A DNA stretch of 64,000 bases from Paenibacillus pectinilyticus (GTDB taxonomy: Bacteria > Bacillota > Bacilli > Paenibacillales > NBRC-103111), in the NCBI RefSeq assembly GCF_001700435.1, contig NZ_LYPC01000022.1, positions 62,001 through 126,000 on the forward strand. The letters run 5' to 3'. Below, piece after piece: positions 17,170-26,115 of this stretch (position 1 is the stretch's first letter; the number at the start of each line of letters is the position of its first letter). Below the pieces are notes generated by a model. The model did no database searches. It had not been told where the DNA came from and saw only the letters and a program-made list of their open reading frames with translations. A program made the position numbers and the translations under genes.

Positions 17170-18858
17170 TTACACCTTAAATCGGAGCAATTGATCTTGC
17201 AAATTTTCAGCCATCTTGGACAAGGAGGTTGACGAGGAGAGAACCTCTTCCATAGAGGCCAATTGCTCTTCTGTTGATGCGGAAACGTGTTGGATACCAG
17301 AAGCAGATTCCTCTACGATTTGCGAGATATAATCCATCGCGTATCCAATTTGCTCCGTATTCGCAGACATTTGCTCTGCGGCAGCAGCAACCTCTTGAAT
17401 CTGTGTGACGACTTTCTGTACGGATTGTTCAATATGCTCGAACGACGTTCCAGCAACATGGACAACAAGCATCCCTTCGTTTACTTCTTTGATGCCATCC
17501 GCCATCGATTGTGCAGCGTGCTCGGTCTCGTTCTGAATCGTAGCTATTAAGTTAGCGATCTGATTGGACGAGAGAGAAGATTGTTCCGCTAGTTTGCGAA
17601 TTTCACTTGCCACTACGGCAAATCCTTTCCCTTGTTCCCCGGCTCGGGCTGCTTCGATCGAGGCATTCAATGCCAATAGATTCGTCTGTGACGCTATGCT
17701 GGTAATCATGCCTACAATTTCCCCAATATCTTGTGACCGCTGTCTAAGTCCTGTGATAATTCCTGATAAATCTTCAATGGTTTTCTGAATAAAGGTCATT
17801 TGAGCAACGACTTGTTGAATGGCTTGATTGCCTTCATGGGATTTGTCGGCAGCATCTGACGCAGAAGCTGAGACACTTTGCGCATGTGAGGCAATTTGTT
17901 CGGCATTCGATGACATGTCATGGACTGCTTGTACCGTTTCTGCGACACGCTGGACTTGCTTGTCGGTCCCCGTCACTACTTGCTGAATAGAGGATGCAAT
18001 TTGCTCTGCAGCCACGTTGGTCTGTTGGGCACTAGCCGTCATCTCTTCGGAAGATACAGCGACATGTTCCGTGCTCGTCGTTACTTGATGAATTAACGTA
18101 CGCAGATTAATAACCATTTGGTTAAAAGATACGGCCAGTTCACCGACCTCATCCCGATTCTTAACGTTAAGTTTATCTAGGGTTAGATCACCTGATGCTA
18201 TTCGTTTAGCCGAATTTGCAACACGAACAATGGGCTTGGAGATCAGTTTGGAAATAATAACAGCCAAGACAATTGCACCAACAAATGCCACAATACTTAT
18301 GATCAAAACGATCCTTCTGATCGAATCAACCATGATTGTATTGCTTGCTCCACCTTCATTCACCAACTTTTGTTGACCTTCTGCAATGGCATTAGCCAGA
18401 TTCTCCATCTCGCGTCCCATAGGAATAACGTTAGATGTTGCTAGCTTCAAAGCTGCATCCTTGTTCGTTGCCATCAGTGCAATGACTTGATCAGATCCTG
18501 CCTTAAATTGTTGGTTTAATTCGCTAAGGGTCTGTAAGTCTTTCTTATCAACATCACGTCTTACCAAGTCTAAAGTGGTTTGCAGAAGTGTACTCAGATT
18601 GGCGTTTGCTTGAGCAAATCGATCCAAACCTTCCTTGTTCTGGGAGAGTAGGTAGTCACGTAAACTGCTCATCTGCTGCAATGTAATAGCTCTCATATCT
18701 TTGGAATTCGATAATATGAGAACTCGCCTATCAATTAAATCGGAATACGATTTGTCAATCTTTTGTAAATAATATAGCGATATCGAACTTACAAGTCCAA
18801 GAAGAAGCGTGATTGCTAAGAAACCTGATAGTAGTTTTCTACCTATTGTAAATACCAT
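17170..18858 (-). CDS. Methyl-accepting chemotaxis protein
   Basis: A 562-residue transmembrane chemoreceptor. TM1 is at about 9-30, followed by a four-helix-bundle extracellular sensor (about 31-180) and TM2 at about 185-207 ([18 protein letters not shown]). A HAMP domain spans 208-262. The long signalling coiled coil carries the conserved hairpin tip [20 protein letters not shown] then [20 protein letters not shown]. No C-terminal CheR-docking pentapeptide is seen (it ends LLRFKV). AAAGAGGTG precedes the ATG. The ligand is unknown; it is convergent with the nan operon, but nothing ties its specificity to sialic acid. Confidence 0.95.
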   Translation of the reverse strand: MVFTIGRKLLSGFLAITLLLGLVSSISLYYLQKIDKSYSDLIDRRVLILSNSKDMRAITLQQMSSLRDYLLSQNKEGLDRFAQANANLSTLLQTTLDLVRRDVDKKDLQTLSELNQQFKAGSDQVIALMATNKDAALKLATSNVIPMGREMENLANAIAEGQQKLVNEGGASNTIMVDSIRRIVLIISIVAFVGAIVLAVIISKLISKPIVRVANSAKRIASGDLTLDKLNVKNRDEVGELAVSFNQMVINLRTLIHQVTTSTEHVAVSSEEMTASAQQTNVAAEQIASSIQQVVTGTDKQVQRVAETVQAVHDMSSNAEQIASHAQSVSASASDAADKSHEGNQAIQQVVAQMTFIQKTIEDLSGIITGLRQRSQDIGEIVGMITSIASQTNLLALNASIEAARAGEQGKGFAVVASEIRKLAEQSSLSSNQIANLIATIQNETEHAAQSMADGIKEVNEGMLVVHVAGTSFEHIEQSVQKVVTQIQEVAAAAEQMSANTEQIGYAMDYISQIVEESASGIQHVSASTEEQLASMEEVLSSSTSLSKMAENLQDQLLRFKV

Positions 18859-19079
18859 ACGACACCTCTTTCTAGTTGAGTATTTTAGTCTATCTCAATT
18901 GGATATACGTGGTAATGTAGATTTGGTTTCAGTTTGAGAGAATGATATGGTATAAAAGTATCCCTACAAAAGTCCTGACTTATATGATGATTAAGATGAA
19001 CGGTTGGGACTTAAGGAGGAATCAACATATTTGAAAGTCATCTGGGAAAAATAACCACAAACATTTCTGGAGGTATTGT

Positions 19080-19532
19080 ATGAAGAAAATCATTGTGATT
19101 ATATCCTTTTTGAGCATTGGCGTGATTCACCCTGTCAGCCTGAAAGCCGAAGTCGTCATGCCTTGTAGTGCCGTTCTTGAACCCGTTAGTAAAGACGACA
19201 TGAATGTAAAAGGCGCAGCGCTCATCTACAAAGTGAAGCTAACACCAAGCTTTCCACGCACCAGCATCAGTATGCATGCGATTCATCTGCCTGCACCGAC
19301 AACGTTGGGGGATTATGATGGGTATGAGGGGTTTGCTTTTATTCCAAATGAGATCAGTTGGAGGTTCAAATTGGTTCCTACTCCAGAGGGAAATGATCCT
19401 ACATGGGCAGGAAAAATTGATGACATCACCGCAGACTTGACTCCAAGCATATTACAAATTCGTTTATCCAATGGAAAAACGGGGAAATTGGGACCTGCGA
19501 TTTTGGAGAACCCTGCGAATGTATGTAAATAG
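19080..19532 (+). CDS. Secreted protein of unknown function
   Basis: A 150-residue protein with a typical signal peptide (MKKIIVIISFLSIGVI, cleavage probably after LKA at about 23). Two cysteines of the mature part, one near the start (MPCSAV) and one at the end (NVCK), could form a disulfide. The middle is rich in beta-type segments, giving an expected immunoglobulin- or lipocalin-like small domain. GGAGG lies nine bases before the ATG. No family recognised. The next gene, also exported, follows after about 110 bases. Confidence 0.75.
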   Translation: MKKIIVIISFLSIGVIHPVSLKAEVVMPCSAVLEPVSKDDMNVKGAALIYKVKLTPSFPRTSISMHAIHLPAPTTLGDYDGYEGFAFIPNEISWRFKLVPTPEGNDPTWAGKIDDITADLTPSILQIRLSNGKTGKLGPAILENPANVCK

Positions 19533-19640
19533 TGATGATGGATTTGAAACTTTTCTGAAGGACTCCCGTCTAATGAGTGATTGTTAAAATATGGGAGACT
19601 TTGTTATCAATGGAGTCTTATGTGATAAAGGGGGATTCCA

Positions 19641-20303
19641 ATGAAAAAGTCACTTCTAGTTGTTGGATCATTGTTATTCATACTTGGTTGTGAAGAATCG
19701 CGCCTGACCGACTTCGTTACGCAAGAGACGCCAATGAAAGTTGAAATGAAACCAGATTTCATAGCCGTTGAGAATGATAACGATGGAATGGCGCGTAGTA
19801 ACTTGGAGTACATCTCCAAGGATAGAGGCAAGATTGCCGTTGACCCGAATTTTTTTAAGCAAAATGAGATGCACCGTGGTGATATTATTTATTATCAAAC
19901 ACCTGAAATCGATAAAGGGAAATATCCAAATTTAAATCCGCCTGTCTATTCGATTTCCAGAATCATTGCGCTTCCTGGTGAAGAATTGGAGATTAAGAAA
20001 GGCCAAATTTATGTGAATCATAAACGGTTAGATACTTTCTATGGGAAGGCACTTAGTTGGGGACTGGGTGAAAAAGCATATTTCAAATCTCTCAATAGTC
20101 CAGGTTCAGAGATGTGCGATGATGCTTGTAAGTCAACCATGAAATCATACTTTAATAAAGATTTGGCTAGTGTGAAAATACCAGTTGATCATCTCTTCGT
20201 GATGGGCGATACATGGGCAAGAAGTATAGACAGTCTAGTCTTCGGTACCCTGCCTACTGATCGTATCAAGGGGAAGGTTCTGGGATATGCAAAAGTAGAA
20301 TAG
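19641..20303 (+). CDS. Signal-peptidase-I-like lipoprotein lacking the catalytic Ser and Lys
   Basis: A 220-residue protein with a lipobox LFILGC (Cys17) instead of the usual signal-anchor helix. The S26 fold is recognisable: RGDIIYY, RIIALPGEELEIKKGQIYVN (box D) and DHLFVMGDTWARSIDSLVFG (box E). The Ser-Met of the nucleophile box is Gly49-Met50 (DNDGMARSN), the general-base lysine usually just before Arg-Ile-Ile is Ser106, and GDN is GDT. Both catalytic residues therefore seem absent, so it should not cleave signal peptides. A binding or chaperone-like role is possible but unproven. AAAGGGGG precedes the ATG. Confidence 0.8.
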   Translation: MKKSLLVVGSLLFILGCEESRLTDFVTQETPMKVEMKPDFIAVENDNDGMARSNLEYISKDRGKIAVDPNFFKQNEMHRGDIIYYQTPEIDKGKYPNLNPPVYSISRIIALPGEELEIKKGQIYVNHKRLDTFYGKALSWGLGEKAYFKSLNSPGSEMCDDACKSTMKSYFNKDLASVKIPVDHLFVMGDTWARSIDSLVFGTLPTDRIKGKVLGYAKVE

Positions 20304-20384
20304 CACCAAGGACACTCGACGGTAATTTGGATAGAAGCATGGGGAAGGGATGAGTGTTCACGCCTCCAATTATTTGACCAGCGG

Positions 20385-20414
20385 TTGACAAATTTATGGA
20401 GATGACTCTACAAT
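20385..20414 (+). promoter_or_regulatory. SigA promoter
   Basis: TTGACA (20385-20390), an 18-bp spacer and TACAAT (20409-20414) lie 50 bp before the membrane protein gene at 20465. Confidence 0.7.
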
Positions 20415-20464
20415 GCTAGTTAGCCCTTATTGGTAAATAGAGTAAGTTTTGGAGGTCGTTGAAA

Positions 20465-22096
20465 GTGAATCGAAGAATACGGTGGAAACTGTTTACTTAT
20501 GTTCCTTTTCTAATCGCACTACTCGTTATCGGTTTGATTCAATCGTATCTGTTAGCCAACGAAACCGTACAACCGTTTCCTGAGCCATTCGGCCGAGCAA
20601 CGGAATTACCTCAACAGACATCTGTTGGGGAAGCTGTGCAAGTGGTTGGTGACCATGCTTTTGCCTACAAATCAGGTCAGTCACTTGCCTATGTCAATTT
20701 GGATGAAGTGGGGCAGAGCCACACAGAGACGCGGCCCTTACCGGATAATGGGGAGTTCCATGCCTATCAACTTATTGGGCAGGACAAGGTGATTTGGATT
20801 GGCGAAGGTAATCAATTATTTACAAGTGTATGGCAGAATGGCACGTGGTCTTCTAAGATTGGCTTGATTGAGCAGAAGATAACGAACGTTCGAACCGTGA
20901 TAGGTTTACATGGTGAAGTCGTACTGCTCGCCAATAATGCGAGTGCTCTGTATGTTGGAGCTTTTCAAACGAAGGATAAGATCAGTTGGACCCGACTTGA
21001 AATCGCTGATATTGTACAAATGCATGGTGTGATGGACACATCTGGCAGCCTTTCTCTCGTTTACGAAGTGAAAAAAGAGGGCAATGTCGCATTTCATTAT
21101 GCGCAATTAGCCTCCCCAAGCTGGCAGCCGCTTGTACAGAAGAAACTGAAAGAAATAGACCTAGTAAGTAGCAGCGTGGATGAAATGGCACTCGGAAGAG
21201 ACGGGTCAACTTTACTTACAGCGTACACCACAAGCTCACGCAAATCGGGAAAAACGATCTTACATATGCTCTCATTTCCTGAAAATCAGCCAGAGAATGT
21301 TCAAGATGTAATCGTCAATATTCCTGTCTCCAAAGGGATCGAGTCGGATACGATTTTGCATCCTGCCTTCATCCATTCGACTTCAAACGAAGCTTCCCTC
21401 GTTGTTAGCTCGGTTTACGAGAAGAATCGGCGCCAAACGAGCCAAGAAGTGTTCAAGCTGGATTTTGAGGGAGGTAAAATGATTGCTTCCAACCGAATTA
21501 GCCAGTTCGGTGGCTTTGCTGAATACCCAACTTACATCTCGAGCGGCGGAAACTCTTTCACCATGTGGCTGGATTCCGTCAATAATGAATCCTCCCGTGT
21601 GTACTATGCCACAGATCAAAAGCCCTATGTTGAGGAAATGAATCATCTGCAGGCTGCTGATTTACAAAAAGCTGCGGAAACCCTGCCTCTTTTATGGGGA
21701 ATCGGATTGCTCACGGCTTTGCTGAGTTTCAAATGGATCTTATTGCCTGGGCTTTACCTCGTGGCTGTAAGTATTTTCTGGCAGTATCATTATGACGGGC
21801 ATCCGAAGTTGCATTTTGGCATCTCGTTAAGCATGTATTTAGCCGTAAAAGCATTGTTAATAAATGATTATCGAAAGCCATTGGCGCTGCAAGTAATGCC
21901 AGATAACTTACAAGCAGTCTGGGTTCATTTGATCATTTTGGCTGGTATGGCAGCCATTACTTATATGTTTACCCGTTTCTGGCGAAAAGGATTAAATGAT
22001 CGGAATGTCGGTTTAGAAATGCTATATTTTGTACTCTTGGATGGCTTCATGACGAATTTATGGTATTCGTTTTTTATGTCACCAGCGAGTTTGTAG
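20465..22096 (+). CDS. Large membrane protein with extracytoplasmic propeller-like domain
   Basis: A 543-residue protein. There is an N-terminal transmembrane helix (about 7-30) and an extracytoplasmic region (about 31-400) of repeated beta segments such as VIWIGEGNQLFTSVWQNGTW and SLVYEVKKEGNVAFHYAQLA, which suggests a beta-propeller. Four to five membrane helices follow at about 405-540. No enzymatic motif or known family was recognised. The GTG at 20465 has GGAGG nine bases upstream; a TTG at 20459 would leave only three bases. It has its own promoter and is monocistronic before the riboswitch. Confidence 0.8.
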   Translation: MNRRIRWKLFTYVPFLIALLVIGLIQSYLLANETVQPFPEPFGRATELPQQTSVGEAVQVVGDHAFAYKSGQSLAYVNLDEVGQSHTETRPLPDNGEFHAYQLIGQDKVIWIGEGNQLFTSVWQNGTWSSKIGLIEQKITNVRTVIGLHGEVVLLANNASALYVGAFQTKDKISWTRLEIADIVQMHGVMDTSGSLSLVYEVKKEGNVAFHYAQLASPSWQPLVQKKLKEIDLVSSSVDEMALGRDGSTLLTAYTTSSRKSGKTILHMLSFPENQPENVQDVIVNIPVSKGIESDTILHPAFIHSTSNEASLVVSSVYEKNRRQTSQEVFKLDFEGGKMIASNRISQFGGFAEYPTYISSGGNSFTMWLDSVNNESSRVYYATDQKPYVEEMNHLQAADLQKAAETLPLLWGIGLLTALLSFKWILLPGLYLVAVSIFWQYHYDGHPKLHFGISLSMYLAVKALLINDYRKPLALQVMPDNLQAVWVHLIILAGMAAITYMFTRFWRKGLNDRNVGLEMLYFVLLDGFMTNLWYSFFMSPASL

Positions 22097-22162
22097 GATT
22101 CAATTGTAATACGAGATCTTGAAAATTATGGCATTCATTGCTATGATGATGCTATTCGTAAA

Positions 22163-22231
22163 CTATGTGTAACTGGCGGAGCATGGGGAACCATGAGGGA
22201 GCACATAGATAACAGCCGTACGCCTGGGCAG
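22163..22231 (+). ncRNA. ZMP/ZTP riboswitch (pfl motif)
   Basis: The conserved pfl RNA elements are in order: AACTGGCGGA, GGGGAACCA, GGGAGCA, then after a short linker CCGTACGCCTGGGCAG. ZTP riboswitches sense the purine intermediate AICAR 5'-phosphate (ZMP) or ZTP and turn on folate/one-carbon genes when 10-formyl-THF is low. It lies 64 bp before folD, the classic partner. Confidence 0.95.
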
Positions 22232-22265
22232 AGGTAAGGGGAATTCCCCTTACCTCTTTGTGTTT
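22231..22265 (+). terminator. Expression-platform terminator of the ZTP riboswitch
   Basis: GAGGTAAGGGG and CCCCTTACCTC (11 bp, AATT loop) are followed by TTTGTGTTT. It starts directly after the CCTGGGCA element, so ligand binding can compete with the 5' arm. Confidence 0.9.
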
Positions 22266-22294
22266 AATCGTAACCATGAGAAAGGGATGATGGT

Positions 22295-23143
22295 ATGGTA
22301 GCAGAAACATTAATCTTGGATGGTAATCGTGTGGCAAGCAGCATGAAAGAAGAGTTGATAGAACGCATTCAGCGGCTGTCAGATAAAGGGATCATACCTT
22401 GCTTAGCGACAATTCTAGTTGGTGACGACCCGGCATCCGCGACATATGTCAAGATGAAAGGGAATGCTTGCAAACGTTTGGGCATTCAATCTAAGCGCGT
22501 CGTTTTCCCAGAGAATACTTCTACGAGTGAATTGATTGCAGCCATTCAGCGACTCAATGTGGATCCGAGTGTGCATGGCATTTTGTTGCAACATCCTGTT
22601 CCTCAGCACATTGATGAAAGAGCTGCATTTGAAACCATTTCGATGGATAAAGACGTAGATGGCGTTACAACATTAGGTTTTGCTCAAAATGCTTTCGGAT
22701 TTGCGGATTTTCCATCCTGTACACCTGCAGCAATTCTGGCTATCATGGACGCGTATAAACTTCCGATTGAAGGAAAACATGCTGTTGTAATCGGCAGAAG
22801 TCCGATTCTCGGTAAACCTGTCTCGATGATGCTTTTGAATCGCAACGCAACCGTTACGATCTGTCATTCCAAAACAACGGATTTAGCCAACATCGTCCGT
22901 TTAGGTGACATAGTTGTAGCCGCGGTAGGTAAACCGCGATTCATTCAGGGCGATTGGATCAAACCAGGCGCGATCGTGCTGGATGCGGGTTACAATGAAG
23001 GCAACATTGGGGATGTGGATTACGTGGCTTGTCGCGAGAAAGCTTCAGCAATTACGCCTGTGCCAGCGGGAGTCGGACCCGTAACGATTGCGACATTGCT
23101 TAAGCATACCGTGGAGGCGGCTGAGAAGATGGCGGAGAGGTGA
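22295..23143 (+). CDS. folD: Bifunctional methylenetetrahydrofolate dehydrogenase/cyclohydrolase
   Basis: A 282-residue enzyme interconverting 5,10-methylene-, 5,10-methenyl- and 10-formyl-tetrahydrofolate. Visible signatures are TYVKMKGNACKRLGI with the catalytic Lys, HGILLQHPVPQHID, DVDGVT, the Rossmann motif VVIGRSPILGKPVSMMLLNR, and PVPAGVGPVTIATLLKHT. ATG with AAAGGGATG upstream. It is controlled by the ZTP riboswitch and terminator before it. Its last codons contain the ribosome binding site of the next gene. Confidence 0.97.
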   Translation: MVAETLILDGNRVASSMKEELIERIQRLSDKGIIPCLATILVGDDPASATYVKMKGNACKRLGIQSKRVVFPENTSTSELIAAIQRLNVDPSVHGILLQHPVPQHIDERAAFETISMDKDVDGVTTLGFAQNAFGFADFPSCTPAAILAIMDAYKLPIEGKHAVVIGRSPILGKPVSMMLLNRNATVTICHSKTTDLANIVRLGDIVVAAVGKPRFIQGDWIKPGAIVLDAGYNEGNIGDVDYVACREKASAITPVPAGVGPVTIATLLKHTVEAAEKMAER

Positions 23144-23148
23144 CCGTT

Positions 23149-23673
23149 TTGAGACTTTTTCATGTGAGTGAAGAAAGTGATATTTCGATTTTCAACCCTA
23201 GAATTCCCACAAGACAGGATCTGGATCAAGAAAAAGGACTTGTGTGGGCGATCAACGAACAATGCCTTCCTAATTTCATGACACCACGGAATTGTCCAAG
23301 GGTCACATATCATTGTAACGAAACAACGACAGAAGAGGATAGAAAATTATTTCTATCTTCTTCCACAACGCATCATGTGGTGGCAATTGAACATATATGG
23401 TTTGAAATCATGAAAACTACGACATTATATCTCTATGAATTTGATACGTCCGATTTCTATTCATTAGATCCTAGTGCTGGGTACTATGTAAGTGAAAAAC
23501 CACAGGTTCCGATTCAACAAATTAGAATAACAGATCTATTGGGCGAGCTTTTGAAAAGAAAAGTCGAAGTACGCATGGTCGATAATTTATGGGACTTATG
23601 TGATCGGATCCAACAGACTAGTTTTAATTGGTCCATGTGTAGGATGGGGTTTGCGGGGAAGCGAATGAAATGA
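23149..23673 (+). CDS. DUF6886-like protein
   Basis: A 174-residue cytoplasmic protein beginning MRLFHVSEESDISIFNPR, with GLVWAINEQCLPNFMTPRNC and PRVTY; this pattern is that of an uncharacterised Bacillota family whose members start LYHFSE (DUF6886, from memory). The TTG at 23149 has GGAGAGG eight bases upstream, inside the end of folD; a GTG at 23140 overlaps that site and is less likely. Translational coupling to folD is therefore likely. Function unknown; the arrangement alone does not imply a folate role. Confidence 0.75.
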   Translation: MRLFHVSEESDISIFNPRIPTRQDLDQEKGLVWAINEQCLPNFMTPRNCPRVTYHCNETTTEEDRKLFLSSSTTHHVVAIEHIWFEIMKTTTLYLYEFDTSDFYSLDPSAGYYVSEKPQVPIQQIRITDLLGELLKRKVEVRMVDNLWDLCDRIQQTSFNWSMCRMGFAGKRMK

Positions 23674-23706
23674 TCAGACAAGTGTTCTTGGACTGTGAGG
23701 TTTAAG

Positions 23707-24471
23707 ATGAAATATCAGTGGAGAATCACAAAATACAACCCTATTTTTAGGAATGACGCAGGGCATTATTTATTAAACGAATGGACTTGTCCTTCTGAAA
23801 TCGGGAATGTAATAGATGGTGAATTATTTACGTTAGAACAATATCTTATCATTGAACATGCTTATGTTGAGACGTTAATAGCATTCTTAAATGAAAAAAG
23901 ACAATATTTTCTTCGTGTGATTCAGGCTAAAAAGAGATCGGTTTCACATGAAGAAAAAACTTCTTTATTATACGATCACGAATTTGATGAGATCAATATT
24001 AAAGAAGATAAGATCGTGAACATCAATGAAATTCGTATTATTTGCAAAATGATATTAAGGAATTTAGCCGATTGTCAGTTCTTTTCATCAGATAATTTTT
24101 TTGTGCATTTTGGTTGGGATTTCTATATGTATATTGGAAGTAGTCAAAAATCTGAAGCTGGTATTGAATTCGCAATCAAAAACGGACTTTTTGTTGAGCA
24201 AATGGATTCACCATATCACTTTGAGGAAAAGGATGTAACAAGATTAGTGCAATGGAATAAAATTGATGATGAAACAAAAGTAGTCGTAGGGAGTGAGTTA
24301 TTATTAAATGTACCAATCAGTGAATATCGAAATGTTTTTCATTTATCGTTGGAGCATCCTATGTATGGTTCATTTGAAATAACTGAAGCACATAAGAATT
24401 TCTTTCAGAAATTAATAGCACATAAAATGGATTTTTCCAAATATGAATATGAATTCTTTGGTGGACATTAA
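23707..24471 (+). CDS. Hypothetical protein
   Basis: A 254-residue soluble protein with no signal peptide or membrane segment. It starts MKYQWRITKYNPIFRNDAGH and has mixed alpha/beta content. The motif DCQFFSSDNFFVHFGWDFYM YIG in the middle and CHLSLEHPMYGSFEIT-like C-terminal region (SLEHPMYGSFEI) are the most distinctive parts. GAGG lies six bases before the ATG. It is 33 bases after the DUF6886-like gene, probably in the same transcript, and ends before a terminator. Base composition is more AT-rich than folD, which may point to separate acquisition. Family not recognised. Confidence 0.7.
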   Translation: MKYQWRITKYNPIFRNDAGHYLLNEWTCPSEIGNVIDGELFTLEQYLIIEHAYVETLIAFLNEKRQYFLRVIQAKKRSVSHEEKTSLLYDHEFDEINIKEDKIVNINEIRIICKMILRNLADCQFFSSDNFFVHFGWDFYMYIGSSQKSEAGIEFAIKNGLFVEQMDSPYHFEEKDVTRLVQWNKIDDETKVVVGSELLLNVPISEYRNVFHLSLEHPMYGSFEITEAHKNFFQKLIAHKMDFSKYEYEFFGGH

Positions 24472-24554
24472 ATGTTTCAAAATCATATTGTTTCTGCAGA
24501 ATAATTTTTGTGAAAATACGAAACGAGGTTGCATTAATGATTACATCAATTCAA

Positions 24555-24595
24555 AAAATGACCACCACACCCTTTGACTGTGGCGGTCATTTTTA
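24555..24595 (+). terminator. Rho-independent terminator
   Basis: AAATGACCACCACA and TGTGGCGGTCATTT arms (one mismatch) are followed by TTTT. It ends the folD-23707 transcript and faces the convergent small gene at 24627. Confidence 0.85.
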
Positions 24596-24626
24596 CTAGC
24601 ATCAGGACTTGGTTTCCTCCCTATCA

Positions 24627-24878
24627 TTAGAAGGGTCTGAAAGGGAAGAAAGCTCTTGTATCCACGAGAAAAATAGCTAATAGATCGAATAGAATCAAAG
24701 GAAGGAGGAAAGGAAGGAAGGAGGTTTGCGCTTTATTGCCATCCCGTTTCTGTTTTAAATAGACCTTGTTACCATCTACTTTCATTATGGTCCCTTTGTA
24801 AGTGCCATGTATCGTATGAATGACTACTTCTCGATTGAGGTACTTTTTACAAACCAAATAGGATTCTGATCGTTTCAA
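24627..24878 (-). CDS. Small SH3/LSM-like protein with C-terminal membrane segment
   Basis: An 83-residue protein. Residues 15-43 (REVVIHTIHGTYKGTIMKVD then GNKVYLK) look like a small barrel similar to LSM/SH3 folds. A hydrophobic helix at about 54-72 (FLPFLLPLILFDLLAIFLVD) would anchor it. The TTG start is supported by AAAGGAGGT eight to nine bases upstream on the minus strand. Similar short proteins occur in Bacillus-group genomes without known function. Divergent from the lipoprotein gene at 25086. Confidence 0.7.
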   Translation of the reverse strand: MKRSESYLVCKKYLNREVVIHTIHGTYKGTIMKVDGNKVYLKQKRDGNKAQTSFLPFLLPLILFDLLAIFLVDTRAFFPFRPF

Positions 24879-25085
24879 AATGAATACCTCCTTTCAAGCT
24901 TTATACTTCTAGTATATGTCCGTCCAATAGAACAAGTGTGTGCTATAGACAACAATTATGTAGAAAGAAAGGTTCAAAGAGTTGTTTCCTATTGGAAGTA
25001 TGCTTGATAAAATAATGATAACATCCAACATTTGTAAATGAGTAAGTGTATAATTGAATACTGAAATGACGATGGAGTGATAAAG

Positions 25086-25619
25086 ATGAGAAAAGTAGGT
25101 GTGGTTTTTATTGCGTGGATACTGATTCTCACAGGATGCAATCAGATAAGAGAGGGTAAGCCCGTCGATTCTCCAAAGAGTACGGAGGTTACGCCTCTCT
25201 TATTGTCATCTATAATGCCCATTTCAACGGAAGTTCCACTCCCTGGCATTATGTATATCGAAGAGAATCAATATACGGATCCTACTCAGCATTATGCCGT
25301 TAAAGTCATTAACGAGAATACAATGGCGATTAATAATCGCAACAAAACGAAATTTCTATCTACATTTGATATAAGTTTTAATGATGAGGCACATCTGGAG
25401 AGTTTGTATAATTATGTAACGGAGGTTGAAAATGAATACATTCTCAACACGAACAATATTCGATTTAATCCGGATTCGAATGGCAGTGGACCCAATGAAT
25501 ACGGCGTTACGCTAACTAGAACGATCTATTTAAAAAATAAAAATGAAACAAAGCAAGAAACATCCACTTATTATTTTAAAAAAGTAGACGATGGATTGAA
25601 ATTATTTGCGATTGATTAG
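25086..25619 (+). CDS. Lipoprotein of unknown function
   Basis: A 177-residue lipoprotein: the signal sequence ends LILTGC (Cys18), followed by a Ser/Pro/Thr-rich linker and a mixed domain from about residue 60. The segment YIEENQYTDPTQHYAVKVIN and the final TSTYYFKKVDDGLKLFAID suggest a small NTF2- or DUF-type sensor domain. The ATG at 25086 has GGAGTG six bases upstream; the frame also opens at GTG 25077. No family recognised. Confidence 0.72.
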   Translation: MRKVGVVFIAWILILTGCNQIREGKPVDSPKSTEVTPLLLSSIMPISTEVPLPGIMYIEENQYTDPTQHYAVKVINENTMAINNRNKTKFLSTFDISFNDEAHLESLYNYVTEVENEYILNTNNIRFNPDSNGSGPNEYGVTLTRTIYLKNKNETKQETSTYYFKKVDDGLKLFAID

Positions 25620-25684
25620 AGTCAGCATGATCATTAATATGAAGGAGATATTTTCGCTATAGATAACCCCAGGTGATTTTTCCC

Positions 25685-25716
25685 TTGACCCTAACACTAA
25701 CGTCAGGATTTATACT
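25685..25716 (+). promoter_or_regulatory. MerR-type promoter with 20-bp spacer
   Basis: TTGACC (25685-25690) and TATACT (25711-25716) are 20 bp apart, and the spacer reads CTAACACTAACGTCAGGATT. The CTTGACC-CTAAC...TAACGTCAGG arrangement is the classic dyad of MerR/TipA-type activators, which untwist over-long spacers. No MerR-family gene lies downstream; the nearest is at 49794. Confidence 0.65.
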
Positions 25717-25755
25717 GATAATATCTAAAGTTTAGGGAAAGGATGAGATTGAATA

Positions 25756-25968
25756 ATGGATATTACCCCCCAAGAAGAAGCCATGATTAAAGCTTTCCGC
25801 GAGTCTGAATTTCCACCTTTATATGTGCTGATCCGAGTCAGAAATGATATGGCAAACGACATTGGAAATGTGGAAGAGGGTCAACGAGATGCTATTGTTA
25901 AAACATTAGAAAAATACATCGGCCCATTGTGGGCAGACTATCATGACGGGAAACAATCACGATCTTAA
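25756..25968 (+). CDS. Small acidic protein of unknown function
   Basis: A 70-residue protein (starts MDITPQEEAMIKAFRESEFP), predicted mostly helical and soluble. AAAGGATGAG lies about ten bases before the ATG. It is the only gene behind the MerR-type promoter 40 bp upstream, so it should be induced by whatever the missing regulator senses. No family recognised. Confidence 0.65.
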   Translation: MDITPQEEAMIKAFRESEFPPLYVLIRVRNDMANDIGNVEEGQRDAIVKTLEKYIGPLWADYHDGKQSRS

Positions 25969-26041
25969 TTTCTAAACCAGGCTGCCGGAGGAATTGACCA
26001 CGGGAGCCTGAATTTTGTATACGGATTGGTAAAATCTATTC

Positions 26042-26070
26042 TTTACCGATCGTTCCCAATATGTTAGAGT
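26042..26070 (+). promoter_or_regulatory. Promoter of the TetR gene with overlapping operator
   Basis: TTTACC (26042-26047), a 17-bp spacer and TAGAGT (26065-26070). The spacer begins GATCGTTC, the same half-site found in the palindrome before the downstream SDR gene, which suggests autorepression. Confidence 0.5.
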
Positions 26071-26115
26071 GAGTTGTGCCCATTACACAAGTTATAGGAA
26101 AGGAGGCTTACTACT

